In this document: one piece after another, positions 8,871-20,046 of the stretch
Layout of the letters: each line of letters opens with the position of its first letter
How positions within the stretch are numbered: the first letter of the stretch is position 1
From: Phytophthora sp. 'mugwort'
Taxonomy: Eukaryota > Oomycota > Peronosporomycetes > Peronosporales > Peronosporaceae
Reading direction: 5' to 3'
Length of the DNA: 64,000 bases
NCBI GenBank assembly: GCA_033558025.1
Contig: JAUCEF010000004.1
Location: forward strand, 2,480,001-2,544,000
The notes under the pieces: generated by a model
Seen by the model: only the letters and a program-made list of their open reading frames with translations
Database searches by the model: none
What the model was told of the DNA's origin: nothing
Made by a program: the position numbers and the translations under genes

Positions 8871-11800
8871 ACCATGTCCTCTGCCCAAGACGTCTCGACC
8901 AAGGTCTCCATCGACAAGTTCAACGGAGACAACTACGCGACGTGGAACCGCTACATGCGTGGCGTGTTCCTGACCAAGTCGACGTGGCATGTGGTGAATC
9001 GGGAAACGTCTCCATCCTTTACGGACTCCCGGGCCAAGGACGAGTATGTCAAGTCGAGCAACATCGCTTTTGGACTGATGTTGCTTCACATGGACGCCGA
9101 CTACCATCATGTGGTCGACGACTGCGAGGAAGCATGGATCGCGTGGACGCGCTTGAAGACGCTGTACGGTGGATCGCAGAAGGCTGGTCGCATCTACCTG
9201 AAGCGACAGCTCTTCAGCATGAAGATGTCGGAAGGCGGCAATGTGTTGCATCATTGCAATGATGTCCTGAACATCAGCGCCAAGCTCAGTAGCATCGGCG
9301 CCAAGATGGAGGACGAGGACGTGGCGATCTGCTTGTTGCGCAGCCTCCCCAAGAGCTACGAGAACGTCGTGCTGAACTTGGAGATGAGCAGCGCTGAACT
9401 GCGGTCGCAAGACGTCGTGAAGGTGCTCACGAACGAGCACATCAAGAGACAAGGCGAGAAGACTCCGTCGGTGAAGACGGAGAACGCGGCCAAGGCGTTC
9501 AACACCGACCGAGAGTCTCGCCAGTGTACGTACTGCGGAAAAGTGGGGCACACGATTGACAAGTGCTGGACCAAGCAGAAGGACGAGAACCGAGGGCCAA
9601 GACGCGGCGGCAACGGCCGTGGACGCGGGGCCAACAACATCCAGTGGAGAAACGACAGCAACGGCTACGACTATGACTACGATCGAGTAGCGTTCGCGGT
9701 TTCACTGGAATGTGGGGTTTCGACGGGCAAGAATGTGTCCGGGATGTGGGCGGTCGACAGCGGCGCAACGCACCACATCTGCAACGACAAGACCAAGTTC
9801 GTCCATTTGATTGAGCGGAACGAAGGCGAACTTTCGGTGGCCGACGGCAACAAGGCGGCCATCATGGTGTGGGGACCATCGTGGAACAAGTGGTTCTGCC
9901 CAATGGCGACGAGCGCGAGATCGAGATCAAGAACGCGCTGTACGTGCCAAGCATGAGCAAGAATCTGCTTTCGGTACCGCAGATCAACAAAAGTGACAAG
10001 TTCCAAGTGGTGTTCGACGGCACCAAGATGCAGATTGCGCACAAAGGCTCCAGGCAAGTGGTGGCGACGGCAAACCTCATGGATGGACTCTACTGGCTTC
10101 AGACGCCTCAGCGATCGGCGAATGCGGCGACGAGTGGCAAGACTGTCGACCTGCACGCGCGCATGGGTCACGCGGTTGAGGTGCTTCGCAAGATGGTCGA
10201 CAACCACATGATCAAGGACGCGAAGGCACCTTTCAAGTCGAGCGGACCAAGTCTGTGTCGTGGTTGCCAGCAAGGTAAAATGGTCCAAAAACCATTCCCA
10301 AGCAACCGTGACAAGCGTCGCTACGACACATTTGAGCTGCTCCACTTCGACATCTGCGGACCCATGGAGGAAAACTCGCTTGGCGGCAGCAAGTACCTGC
10401 TACTGATCGTGGACGAAGCCAGTGGATGCATGAAGGGTTTCTGCCTGCGTGCCAAGTCGGAGAGCGAAGACTGCATCAAGACGTACATCATGAAGGTGCA
10501 GAAGCAGTTCGGCAAGAAGGTCAAGTTTGTGCGGCACGACGGAGCTCGTGAGTTTGCGACCAACTCGCTCAACGACTTCTACGAAGACGAAGGCATCGAG
10601 CAGCAAACCACGGTTCCGTACGCGCACCAGACCAACGGCACGGCAGAGCGAGCTATCCGAACTATCGTCACGATCGGCCGCAGCATGCTGCATCACGCCA
10701 AGCTGGACAAGTGTTTCTGGGCTGAGGCGGCGATGACGGCCATCTATGTGAAGAACCGCCTGCCGTCACCCAAGATCGAGCACAAGACTCCGTTCGAGAT
10801 CGTCTACAAGTCCAAGCCGAGTGTGAAGCACATGCGTGTTTTCGGCTGTCGGACGTACATCCTGACTCCGAAGGAGAAGCGACTCAAGTGGGATCCCAAG
10901 GCTCGCGCCGGATTGTTTCTGGGTTACGAAGAAGTGTCCAAGGCGTATCGACTTTATGACATCGAGGCGGGGCAGGTGGTCATCAGTCGCGATGTCAACT
11001 TCGATGAGTCGACCTTTGGATGTTCACCGACGATTTCCGATGAAGATGTCGACGACCTGGACTTCGACTCGCTCGACATCGACAATGATGGTTTCCGCCA
11101 GACGGAGTACACGCAGGCAGGGAAGCGCAAGAGCCGCCCGAGTGACGAAGATGAAGCTGCCAGAAAACCGCGAGCTGTGCGTCATCGACCTGGACTGGAA
11201 GAAGCAAGTGCGCCGAACTACTCCCCTCCGCACCGAGCAGACGCAGACGAAGAAGAAAAGTCTGGAGACCAAGATGAAGAATCGACTCCACCAGTTTTTT
11301 GGCGTGCAAGTGCCAATGCCGTCGAAGCAGGCGATCTATCGGAGCCGACGACATTCCAAGAAGCGGTGAACGGCCCCGACCAAGTGCACTGGCGCAAAGC
11401 GATTCGTGCTGAGCTCGAATCGATGCGACTTCGTGGTGTGTTTCGTGCTGCCAAGTTGCCTAACGGACAACGCGCCATCGGCACCAAGTGGGTGTTCAAG
11501 ATCAAGCGCAAAGCGGACGGATCGATCGAGAAGTACAAGGCGCGCCTCGTGGCCAAGGGGTTCAAGCAGAAGTACGGCATCGACTACACCGAGACGTTCT
11601 CGCCCGTGGTCAAGTACGTGACGCTGCGCATGATCATCGCGATTGCCAAGTATTTTGGCTGGCCCCTCGACCAACTCGACGTGGTAACGGCATTTCTGTA
11701 CGGCATCATGAAGGAAGTCGTGTACTGCGTGGTGCCAGAAGGCGTCGAGCTGGATGGTGATTTCGACTGCCTGGAATTGGTGAAGGCGATTTACGGTCTC

Positions 11801-12892
11801 AAGCAAGCTTCGCGCGTGTGGAACGAGACCTTCGACGAGTTCGTGTGCTCCATCGGCTTTCAAGTATCGGCGTTCGACCCGTGCCTCTACATCAAGATCG
11901 TTGACGGTCACTGCGTGCTAGTGCTGGTCTACGTGGATGACGTGCTGATTACCGGAAGTTCACCCGAACTGATCTCACGCACGAAGACCGACCTCAAGAC
12001 ACGCTTCGAGATGACCGATAGCGGCAAGTGCGCGTTCGTTCTTGGGATCGAATTGGTGGACGGCCCGGACGGCAGCGTGACGATGTGTCAGCGCCGCTAT
12101 GTGGATGACATTCTCAAGCGTTTTGGTATGGACGAGTGCAAGGCCGTGGTGAGTCCCGTCGACATAAGCACTCGACTGATTTCAAGTGACGCAGCGACCA
12201 AGGTGAACGCTCCGTTTCGCGAAGCTGTTGGTGCTCTGATGCACTTGATGACTGCCACGCGCCCGGACATCGCGTACGCCGTTGGCTATGCGTCGCGCTT
12301 CATGGAGAACCCTCAAGAAGAACACTGGGTTGCGGTCAAGCGTATCTTTCGCTACCTGCAAGGCACCAAGACGCATGGGATCTGCTTCAAGCCGGGTGAC
12401 AACATCGACTTTCGCGGGTACTCGGACGCGGACTGGGCTGGCGACCTCGCGGACCGCAAGTCGACTTCCGGCTACACGTTCATGCTAATGGGTGCACCAG
12501 TGAGCTGGGGAAGCAAGAAGCAGTCAAGTGTTTCGCTGTCTACGAGTGAGGCGGAGTACATCGCACTCAGTCTGGCGATCCAAGAGGGCAAGTGGATTCA
12601 TCGCCTGCTGCGCGAGATTCTGGCGGCCGCTAATGAGACTGGACCCGAGCTCATGATCCGCGAAGACAACCAGTCGTGCATCAAGATGACGAAGAACCCA
12701 GTAAACCACGGTCGCGCCAAGCACATCGACATCAAGTACCACCACATCCGCGATGAAGTGAAGCGCGGTGAAGTCAAGCTCGAGTACTGCGAGACTTCTG
12801 TGATGCTAGCGGACATCATGACGAAGGCTCTCGCGGGACCACGCCATACGGATCTGACGGCGGCTCTCGGCATTCGTGGGACTTCGCATTGA
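8859..12892 (+). pseudogene. B2 copia gag-pol with one frameshift
   Basis: First frame 8859-9956: Gag ([15 protein letters not shown]), CCHC knuckle at residues 223-236 ([14 protein letters not shown]) and protease DSGATHH at about 300. One G is missing near 9866 (ATGGTGTGG versus ATGGGTGTGG in B1), which shifts the frame just after the protease active site. The rest of Pol is open from about 9868 to 12892: integrase, hinge rich in Asp/Glu/Ser, reverse transcriptase with YVDD at about 11930, and RNase H. Correcting for the single base there are no other lesions. The shift falls in a domain and is absent from B1 and B4, so it is read as damage and not as programmed frameshifting. Confidence 0.92.
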
Positions 12893-12902
12893 GGGGGCGT
12901 AT

Positions 12903-13247
12903 TGACGGTTACCGGTTTGGTATCAGTTATTAAGCCGTGAACCGGTTAACCCGAACCGGTCCAACACGATCCCGCGATGTTTACGGTACGTTGTTTACGC
13001 AACCGATGATTAGACGAGTAGGAAGATTGGACGAGTGCGGAGTGTTGGTGATTGGATGCACCAAATGATTGGATGCAGGGCTGCATATCTAGTGTGGTAG
13101 ACAAGGTAGTGTAAGCTCCGATAAATCAATCACTTTTCGAATCTTCCTTCTTCAGCTCAAGTGGTCTTCACTCCGGTCCCCGCACCCAAGTGCAGAACTC
13201 CCTCCGCTCAACCCAAGCCTCGCTTCAAGACCTCAATACCTTTATCA
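12903..13247 (+). repeat. Family B LTR shared by B2 and B3 (345 bp)
   Basis: Same as 8511-8854 but with one extra G in 'atctaGtgtgg'. Confidence 0.92.
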
Positions 13248-13263
13248 GGTTATGAGCCCAAGC
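13248..13263 (+). promoter_or_regulatory. Primer-binding site of B3
   Basis: GGTTATGAGCCCAAGC after the LTR; ATG at 13252. Confidence 0.75.
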
Positions 13264-16200
13264 ACCATGTCCTCTGCCCAAGACGTCTCGACCAAGGTCT
13301 CCATCGACAAGTTCAACGGAGACAACTACGCGACGTGGAACCGCTACATGCGTGGCGTGTTCCTGACCAAGTCGACGTGGCATGTGGTGAATCGGGAAAC
13401 GTCTCCATCCTTTACGGACTCCCGGGCCAAGGACGAGTATGTCAAGTCGAGCAACATCGCTTTTGGACTGATGTTGCTTCACATGGACGCCGACTACCAT
13501 CATGTGGTCGACGACTGCGAGGAAGCATGGATCGCGTGGACGCGCTTGAAGACGCTGTACGGTGGATCGCAGAAGGCTGGTCGCATCTACCTGAAGCGAC
13601 AGCTCTTCAGCATGAAGATGTCGGAAGGCGGCAATGTGTTGCATCATTGCAATGATGTCCTGAACATCAGCGCCAAGCTCAGTAGCATCGGCGCCAAGAT
13701 GGAGGACGAGGACGTGGCGATCTGCTTGTTGCGCAGCCTCCCCAAGAGCTACGAGAACGTCGTGCTGAACTTGGAGATGAGCAGCGCTGAACTGCGGTCG
13801 CAAGACGTCGTGAAGGTGCTCACGAACGAGCACATCAAGAGACAAGGCGAGAAGACTCCGTCGGTGAAGACGGAGAACGCGGCCAAGGCGTTCAACACCG
13901 ACCGAGAGTCTCGCCAGTGTACGTACTGCGGAAAAGTGGGGCACACGATTGACAAGTGCTGGACCAAGCAGAAGGACGAGAACCGAGGGCCGAGACGCGG
14001 CGGCAACGGCCGTGGACGCGGGGCCAACAACATCCAGTGGAGAAACGACAGCAACGGCTACGACTATGACTACGATCGAGTAGCGTTCGCGGTTTCACTG
14101 GAATGTGGGGTTTCGACGGGCAAGAATGTGTCCGGGATGTGGGCGGTCGACAGCGGCGCAACGCACCACATCTGCAACGACAAGACCAAGTTCGTCCATT
14201 TGATTGAGCGGAACGAAGGCGAACTTTCGGTGGCCGACGGCAACAAGGCGGCCATCATGGTGTGGGGACCATCGTGGAACAAGTGGTTCTGCCCAATGGC
14301 GACGAGCGCGAGATCGAGATCAAGAACGCGCTGTACGTGCCAAGCATGAGCAAGAATCTGCTTTCGGTACCGCAGATCAACAAAAGTGACAAGTTTCAAG
14401 TGGTGTTCGAAGGCACCAAGATGCAGATTGCGCACAAAGGCTCCAAGCAAGTGGTGGCGACGGCAAACCTCATGGATGGACTCTACTGGCTTCAGACGCC
14501 TCAGCGATCGGCGAATGCGGCGACGAGTGGCAAGACTGTCGACCTGCACGCGCGCATGGGTCACGCGGTTGAGGTGCTTCGCAAGATGGTCGACAACCAC
14601 ATGATCAAGGACGCGAAGGCACCTTTCAAGTCGAGCGGACCAAGTCTGTGTCGTGGTTGCCAGCAAGGTAAAATGGTCCAAAAACCATTCCCAAGCAACC
14701 GTGACAAGCGTCGCTACGACACATTTGAGCTGCTCCACTTCGACATCTGCGGACCCATGGAGGAAAACTCGCTTGGCGGCAGCAAGTACCTGCTACTGAT
14801 CGTGGACGAAGCCAATGGATGCATGAAGGGTTTCTGCCTGCGTGCCAAGTCGGAGAGCGAAGACTGCATCAAGACGTACATCATGAAGGTGCAGAAGCAG
14901 TTCGGCAAGAAGGTCAAGTTTGTGCGGCACGACGGAGCTCGTGAGTTTGCGACCAACTCGCTCAACGACTTCTACGAAGACGAAGGCATCGAGCAGCAAA
15001 CCACGGTTCCGTACGCGCACCAGACGAACGGCACGGCAGAGCGAGCTATCCGAACTATCGTCACGATCGGCCGCAGCATGCTGCATCACGCTAAGCTGGA
15101 CAAGTGTTTCTGGGCTGAGGCGGCCATGACTGCCATCTACGTGAAGAATCGTCTGCCGTCACCCAAGATCGAGCACAAGACTCCGTTCGAGATCGTTTAC
15201 AACTCCAAGCCGAGTGTGAAGCACATGCGTGTGTTCGGCTGTCGGACGTACATTCTGACTCCGAAGGAGAAGCGGCTCAAGTGGGATCCCAAGGCTCGCG
15301 CTGGACTGTTCCTGGGTTACGAAGAAGTGTCCAAGGCGTATCGACTTTATGACATCGAGGCGGGGCAGGTGGTCATCAGTCGCGATGTCAACTTCGATGA
15401 GTCGACCTTTGGATGTTCACCGACGATTTCCGATGAAGATGTCGACGACCTGGACTTCGACTCGCTCGACATCGACAATGATGGTTTCCGCCAGACGGAG
15501 TACACGCAGGCAGGGAAGCGCAAGAGCCGCCCGAGTGACGAAGATGAAGCTGCCAGAAAACCGCGAGCTGTGCGTCATCGACCTGGACTGGAAGAAGCAA
15601 GTGCGCCGAACTACTCCCCTCCGCACCGAGCAGACGCAGACGAAGAAGAAAAGTCTGGAGACCAAGATGAAGAATCGACTCCACCAGTTTTTTGGCGTGC
15701 AAGTGCCAATGCCGTCGAAGCAGGCGATCTATCGGAGCCGACGACATTCCAAGAAGCGGTGAACGGCCCCGACCAAGTGCACTGGCGCAAAGCGATTCGT
15801 GCTGAGCTCGAATCGATGCGACTTCGTGGTGTGTTTCGTGCTGCCAAGTTGCCTAACGGACAACGCGCCATCGGCACCAAGTGGGTGTTCAAGATCAAGC
15901 GCAAAGCGGACGGATCGATCGAGAAGTACAAGGCGCGCCTCGTGGCCAAGGGGTTCAAGCAGAAGTACGGCATCGACTACACCGAGACGTTCTCGCCCGT
16001 GGTCAAGTACGTGACGCTGCGCATGATCATCGCGATTGCCAAGTATTTTGGCTGGCCCCTCGACCAACTCGACGTGGTGACAGCTTTCCTATACGGGATA
16101 ATGAAAGAACTGGTGTTCTGCGCGGTCCCCGAAGGTGTTGATCTCGACGGTGACTTCGACTGCCTGGAATTGGTGAAGGCGATCTACGGTCTCAAGCAAG

Positions 16201-17285
16201 CTTCGCGCGTGTGGAACGAGACCTTCGACGAGTTCGTGTGCTCCATCGGCTTTCAAGTATCGGCGTTCGACCCGTGCCTCTACATCAAGATCGTTGACGG
16301 TCACTGCGTGCTAGTGCTGGTCTACGTGGATGACGTGCTGATTACCGGAAGTTCACCCGAACTGATCTCACGCACGAAGACCGACCTCAAGACACGCTTC
16401 GAGATGACCGACAGCGGCAAGTGCGCGTTCGTTCTTGGGATCGAATTGGTGGACGGCCCGGACGGCAGCGTGACGATGTGTCAGCGCCGCTATGTGGATG
16501 ACATTCTCAAGCGTTTTGGTATGGACGAGTGCAAGGCCGTGGTGAGTCCCGTCGACATAAGCACTCGACTGATTTCAAGTGACGCAGCGACCAAGGTGAA
16601 CGCTCCGTTTCGCGAAGCTGTTGGTGCTCTGATGCACTTGATGACTGCCACGCGCCCGGACATCGCGTACGCCGTTGGCTATGCGTCGCGCTTCATGGAG
16701 AACCCTCAAGAAGAACACTGGGTTGCGGTCAAGCGTATCTTTCGCTACCTGCAAGGCACCAAGACGCATGGGATCTGCTTCAAGCCGGGTGACAACATCG
16801 ACTTTCGCGGGTACTCGGACGCGGACTGGGCTGGCGACCTCGCGGACCGCAAGTCGACTTCCGGCTACACGTTCATGCTAATGGGTGCACCAGTGAGCTG
16901 GGGAAGCAAGAAGCAGTCAAGTGTTTCGCTGTCTACGAGTGAGGCGGAGTACATCGCACTCAGTCTGGCGATCCAAGAGGGCAAGTGGATTCATCGCCTG
17001 CTGCGCGAGATTCTGGCGGCCGCTAATGAGACTGGACCCGAGCTCATGATCCGCGAAGACAACCAGTCGTGCATCAAGATGACGAAGAACCCAGTAAACC
17101 ACGGTCGCGCCAAACACATCGACATCAAGTACCACCACATCCGCGATGAAGTGAAGCGCGGTGAAGTCAAGCTCGAGTACTGCGAGACTTCTGTGATGCT
17201 AGCGGACATCATGACGAAGGCTCTCGCGGGACCACGCCATACGGATCTGACGGCGGCTCTCGGCATTCGTGGGACTTCGCATTGA
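13252..17285 (+). pseudogene. B3 copia gag-pol with the same frameshift as B2
   Basis: Frame one is 13252-14349 (Gag, knuckle, protease) and frame two about 14261-17285 (integrase to RNase H). The missing G near 14259 is the same as in B2, so B2 and B3 descend from one already broken copy. Two dense clusters of mostly silent differences from B2 are visible: about 15025-15310 (integrase C-terminal part, e.g. YNSKPS for YKSKPS) and 16078-16151 (reverse transcriptase, [16 protein letters not shown] for [16 protein letters not shown]). Sequence between them is nearly identical to B2, which suggests conversion tracts from another B subfamily. Confidence 0.92.
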
Positions 17286-17295
17286 GGGGGCGTAT

Positions 17296-17639
17296 TGACG
17301 GTTACCGGTTTGGTATCAGTTATTAAGCCGTGAACCGGTTAACCCGAACCGGTCCAACACGATCCCGCGATGTTTACGGTACGTTGTTTACGCAACCGAT
17401 GATTAGACGAGTAGGAAGATTGGACGAGTGCGGAGTGTTGGTGATTGGATGCACCAAATGATTGGATGCAGGGCTGCATATCTATGTGGTAGACAAGGTA
17501 GTGTAAGCTCCGATAAATCAATCACTTTTCGAATCTTCCTTCTTCAGCTCAAGTGGTCTTCACTCCGGTCTTCGCACCCAAGTGCAGAACTCCCTCCGCT
17601 CAACCCAAGCCTCGCTTCAAGACCTCAATACCTTTATCA
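17296..17639 (+). repeat. Family B LTR between B3 and B4 (344 bp)
   Basis: Complete LTR serving as the 3' LTR of B3 and the 5' LTR of B4. Confidence 0.92.
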
Positions 17640-17655
17640 GGTTATGAGCCCAAGC
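17640..17655 (+). promoter_or_regulatory. Primer-binding site of B4
   Basis: GGTTATGAGCCCAAGC after the LTR; ATG at 17644. Confidence 0.7.
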
Positions 17656-19717
17656 ACCATGTCCTCTGCCCAAGACGTCTCGACCAAGGTCTCCATCGAC
17701 AAGTTCAACGGAGACAACTACGCGACGTGGAACCGCTACATGCGTGGCGTGTTCCTGACCAAGTCGACGTGGCATGTGGTGAATCGGGAAACGTCTCCAT
17801 CCTTTACGGACTCCCGGGCCAAGGACGAGTATGTCAAGTCGAGCAACATCGCTTTTGGACTGATGTTGCTTCACATGGACGCCGACTACCATCATGTGGT
17901 CGACGACTGCGAGGAAGCATGGATCGCGTGGACGCGCTTGAAGACGCTGTACGGTGGATCGCAGAAGGCTGGTCGCATCTACCTCAAGCGACAGCTCTTC
18001 AGCATGGAGATGTCGGAAGGAGGCAATGTGTTGCATCATTGCAATGATGTCCTGAACATCAGCGCCAAGCTCAGTAGCATCGGCGCCAAGATGGAGGACG
18101 AGGACGTGGCGATCTGCTTGCTGCGCAGTCTCCCCAAGAGCTACGAGAACGTCGTACTGAACTTGGAGATGAGTAGCGCGGAGCTGAAGGCGCAAGACGT
18201 CGTGAAGGTGCTCACGAACGAGCATATCAAGCGGCAGGGCGAGAAGACTCCGTCGGTGAAAACTGAAGACGCGGCCAAGGCGTTCAGTGCCGAGCGAGAA
18301 TCTCGTCAGTGCACGTACTGCGGAAAATTGGGGCATGTCATTGACAAGTGCTGGACCAAGCAGAAGGACGAGAACCGAGGGCCAAGACGCGGCGGCAACG
18401 GCCGAGGACGCGGAGCAAACCATGTTCAGTGGCGCAACGACGACTACGACTACGACCGTGTCGCATTTGCGGTTTCGTTGGATGCGGAAAATCGACGGGC
18501 AAGGATATGCCCGGGATGTGGGCGGTCGACAGCGGCGCAACGCACCACATTTGCAATGACAAGACCAAGTTCGCCACGCTGAATGAGCAAGACGAAGGCG
18601 AACTATCGGTAGCGGACGGAAACAAGGCCGAGATTAAGTGTGTGGGAACTATCATCGAACGAGTGGTTCTGCCCAACGGCGACGAGCGCGACATCGAAAT
18701 CAAGGACGCGCTGTACGTGCCGAAGATGAACAAAAATCTGCTTTCGGTGCCGCAGATTAACAAGAGTGGCAAGTTTCAAGTGGTGTTCGACGGTGCGAGC
18801 ATGCATGTCGCGCGGAAGGGCTCGAAGCAAGTGGTGGCAACGGCTGACCTCGTCGACGGTCTCTACTGGCTACGCATACCACAACATTCGGTGAATGCGG
18901 CGACGTCAACGCGCAACGTGGATCTACACGCGCGGATGGGCCACGCTCCGATCGACGTGCTGCGCAAAATGGTCAGCAGTGGCATGATCAAGGACGCGAA
19001 AACACCATCACAGTCGAGTGGACCAAACATATGTCGCGGATGTCAGCAAGGGAAGATGGTCCAAAAACCGTTCCCAAGCAACCGCGACAAGCGTCACTAC
19101 GACGTATTTGAGCTACTCCACTTCGACATCTGCGGCCCCATGGAACAAGAGTCACTGGGTGGCAGCAAATATTTGCTGCTCATAGTGGACGAAGCCAGCG
19201 GATGCATGAAGGGTTTCTGCTTAAGTGCCAAGTCGGAGAGCGAAGAATGCCTCAAGACCTACATCATGAAGGTGCAGACGCAGTTCGGCAAACGTGTCAA
19301 GTTCGTGCGCCACGACGGAGCCCGTGAGTTTGCTACTAATTCGCTCAAGGCCTTCTACGAAGATCAAGGCATCGAGCAGCAGACCACGGTTCCGTACGCG
19401 CACCAAACCAACGGCACGGCAGAGAGAGCTATCCGGACCATCGTTACGATTGGTCGCAGCATGCTGCATCATGCAAAGCTGGACAAGTGTTTTTGGGGCG
19501 AAGCAGCGATGGCTGCAATTTATGAAGAACCGCTTGCCGTCGCCCAAGGTCGAAAACAAGACTCCGTTCGAGATTGTATACAAGTTCAAGCCAAGTGTGA
19601 AGCACATGCGTGTGTTTGGATGTCGGACGTACGTCCTGACCCCGAAGGAGAAGCGACTCAAGTGGGACCCCAAGGCTCGCGCTGGTCTGTTCATGGGATA
19701 CGAAGAAGTGTCGAAGG
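17644..19717 (+). pseudogene. B4 copia gag-pol, 3'-truncated, two frameshifts
   Basis: A more diverged B copy. Gag is open from 17644 (knuckle [14 protein letters not shown] near 18312) until a 1-nt deletion around 18487, next to the protease. Protease DSGATHH and integrase then continue in the next frame. A 2-nt deletion near 19522 (TATGAAGAACC versus TATGTGAAGAACC) shifts it again. The sequence stops in the integrase C-terminal region (YEEVSK) at 19717, where the A2 LTR begins; reverse transcriptase and RNase H are absent. The A2 LTR adds a spurious in-frame tail ending at a TAG in the LTR. Confidence 0.9.
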
Positions 19718-20030
19718 TGTTGTCAAGGAGACGTCTCGAGCAGCTACTGTATACCGGTAGGATACCGGTATGACCTTCACTCAGTGGCACCTCAATCACT
19801 CCGGCGATTACGGGACGATGATTACGATGCACGTGGGTACAAGATTGTGGGTACAAGATGGGCATCGACGTGGCGCTCTGCGATTGGCTGAAGTAGCTCA
19901 GTATCCAGTAGAGAATCTAGTAGAGTGTACCCAGTAGGTAGAACTGTAGGCTTAGAGGTAGCAAGGGGTTTGCGAACTAAGGACCTAAATCAATCACTTT
20001 GCATTTTGCCATCAAGTGACCAAGCCTTTT
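19718..20030 (+). repeat. A2 5' LTR (313 bp, A' type)
   Basis: TGTTGTCAAGG...CAAGCCTTTT. It has the double ATACCGGTA, a tandem GTGGGTACAAGAT pair (about 19830-19860) and the initiator motif near 19994. Confidence 0.92.
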
Positions 20031-20046
20031 GGTTATGAGCCCAAGC
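20031..20046 (+). promoter_or_regulatory. Primer-binding site of A2
   Basis: GGTTATGAGCCCAAGC after the LTR; ATG at 20035. Confidence 0.75.

Larger units (their letters stand above)
8511..13247 (+). mobile_element. Copia element B2, full length, shares both LTRs with neighbours
   Basis: LTR (8511-8854), internal region 8855-12902, LTR (12903-13247). B1, B2 and B3 form an LTR-int-LTR-int-LTR array with only one LTR between units. This is the product expected from unequal crossing-over between LTRs, not from independent insertion. Confidence 0.9.
12903..17639 (+). mobile_element. Copia element B3, full length
   Basis: Third unit of the array, with internal region 13248-17295 between single shared LTRs. 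Confidence 0.9.

Noticed and set aside
9860..9960. Programmed gag-pol frameshift in B2 and B3
   Set aside because: The shift lies after the protease active site, there is no slippery heptamer, and B1 retains the uninterrupted frame. A shared 1-nt deletion explains it.
17617..18540. Long minus-strand frame (about 307 codons) opposite B4 gag, and its twin at 24731-25654
   Set aside because: It is antisense to a recognisable copia Gag; GC-rich codon bias creates open antisense frames. His/Arg/Val-rich text has no domain.
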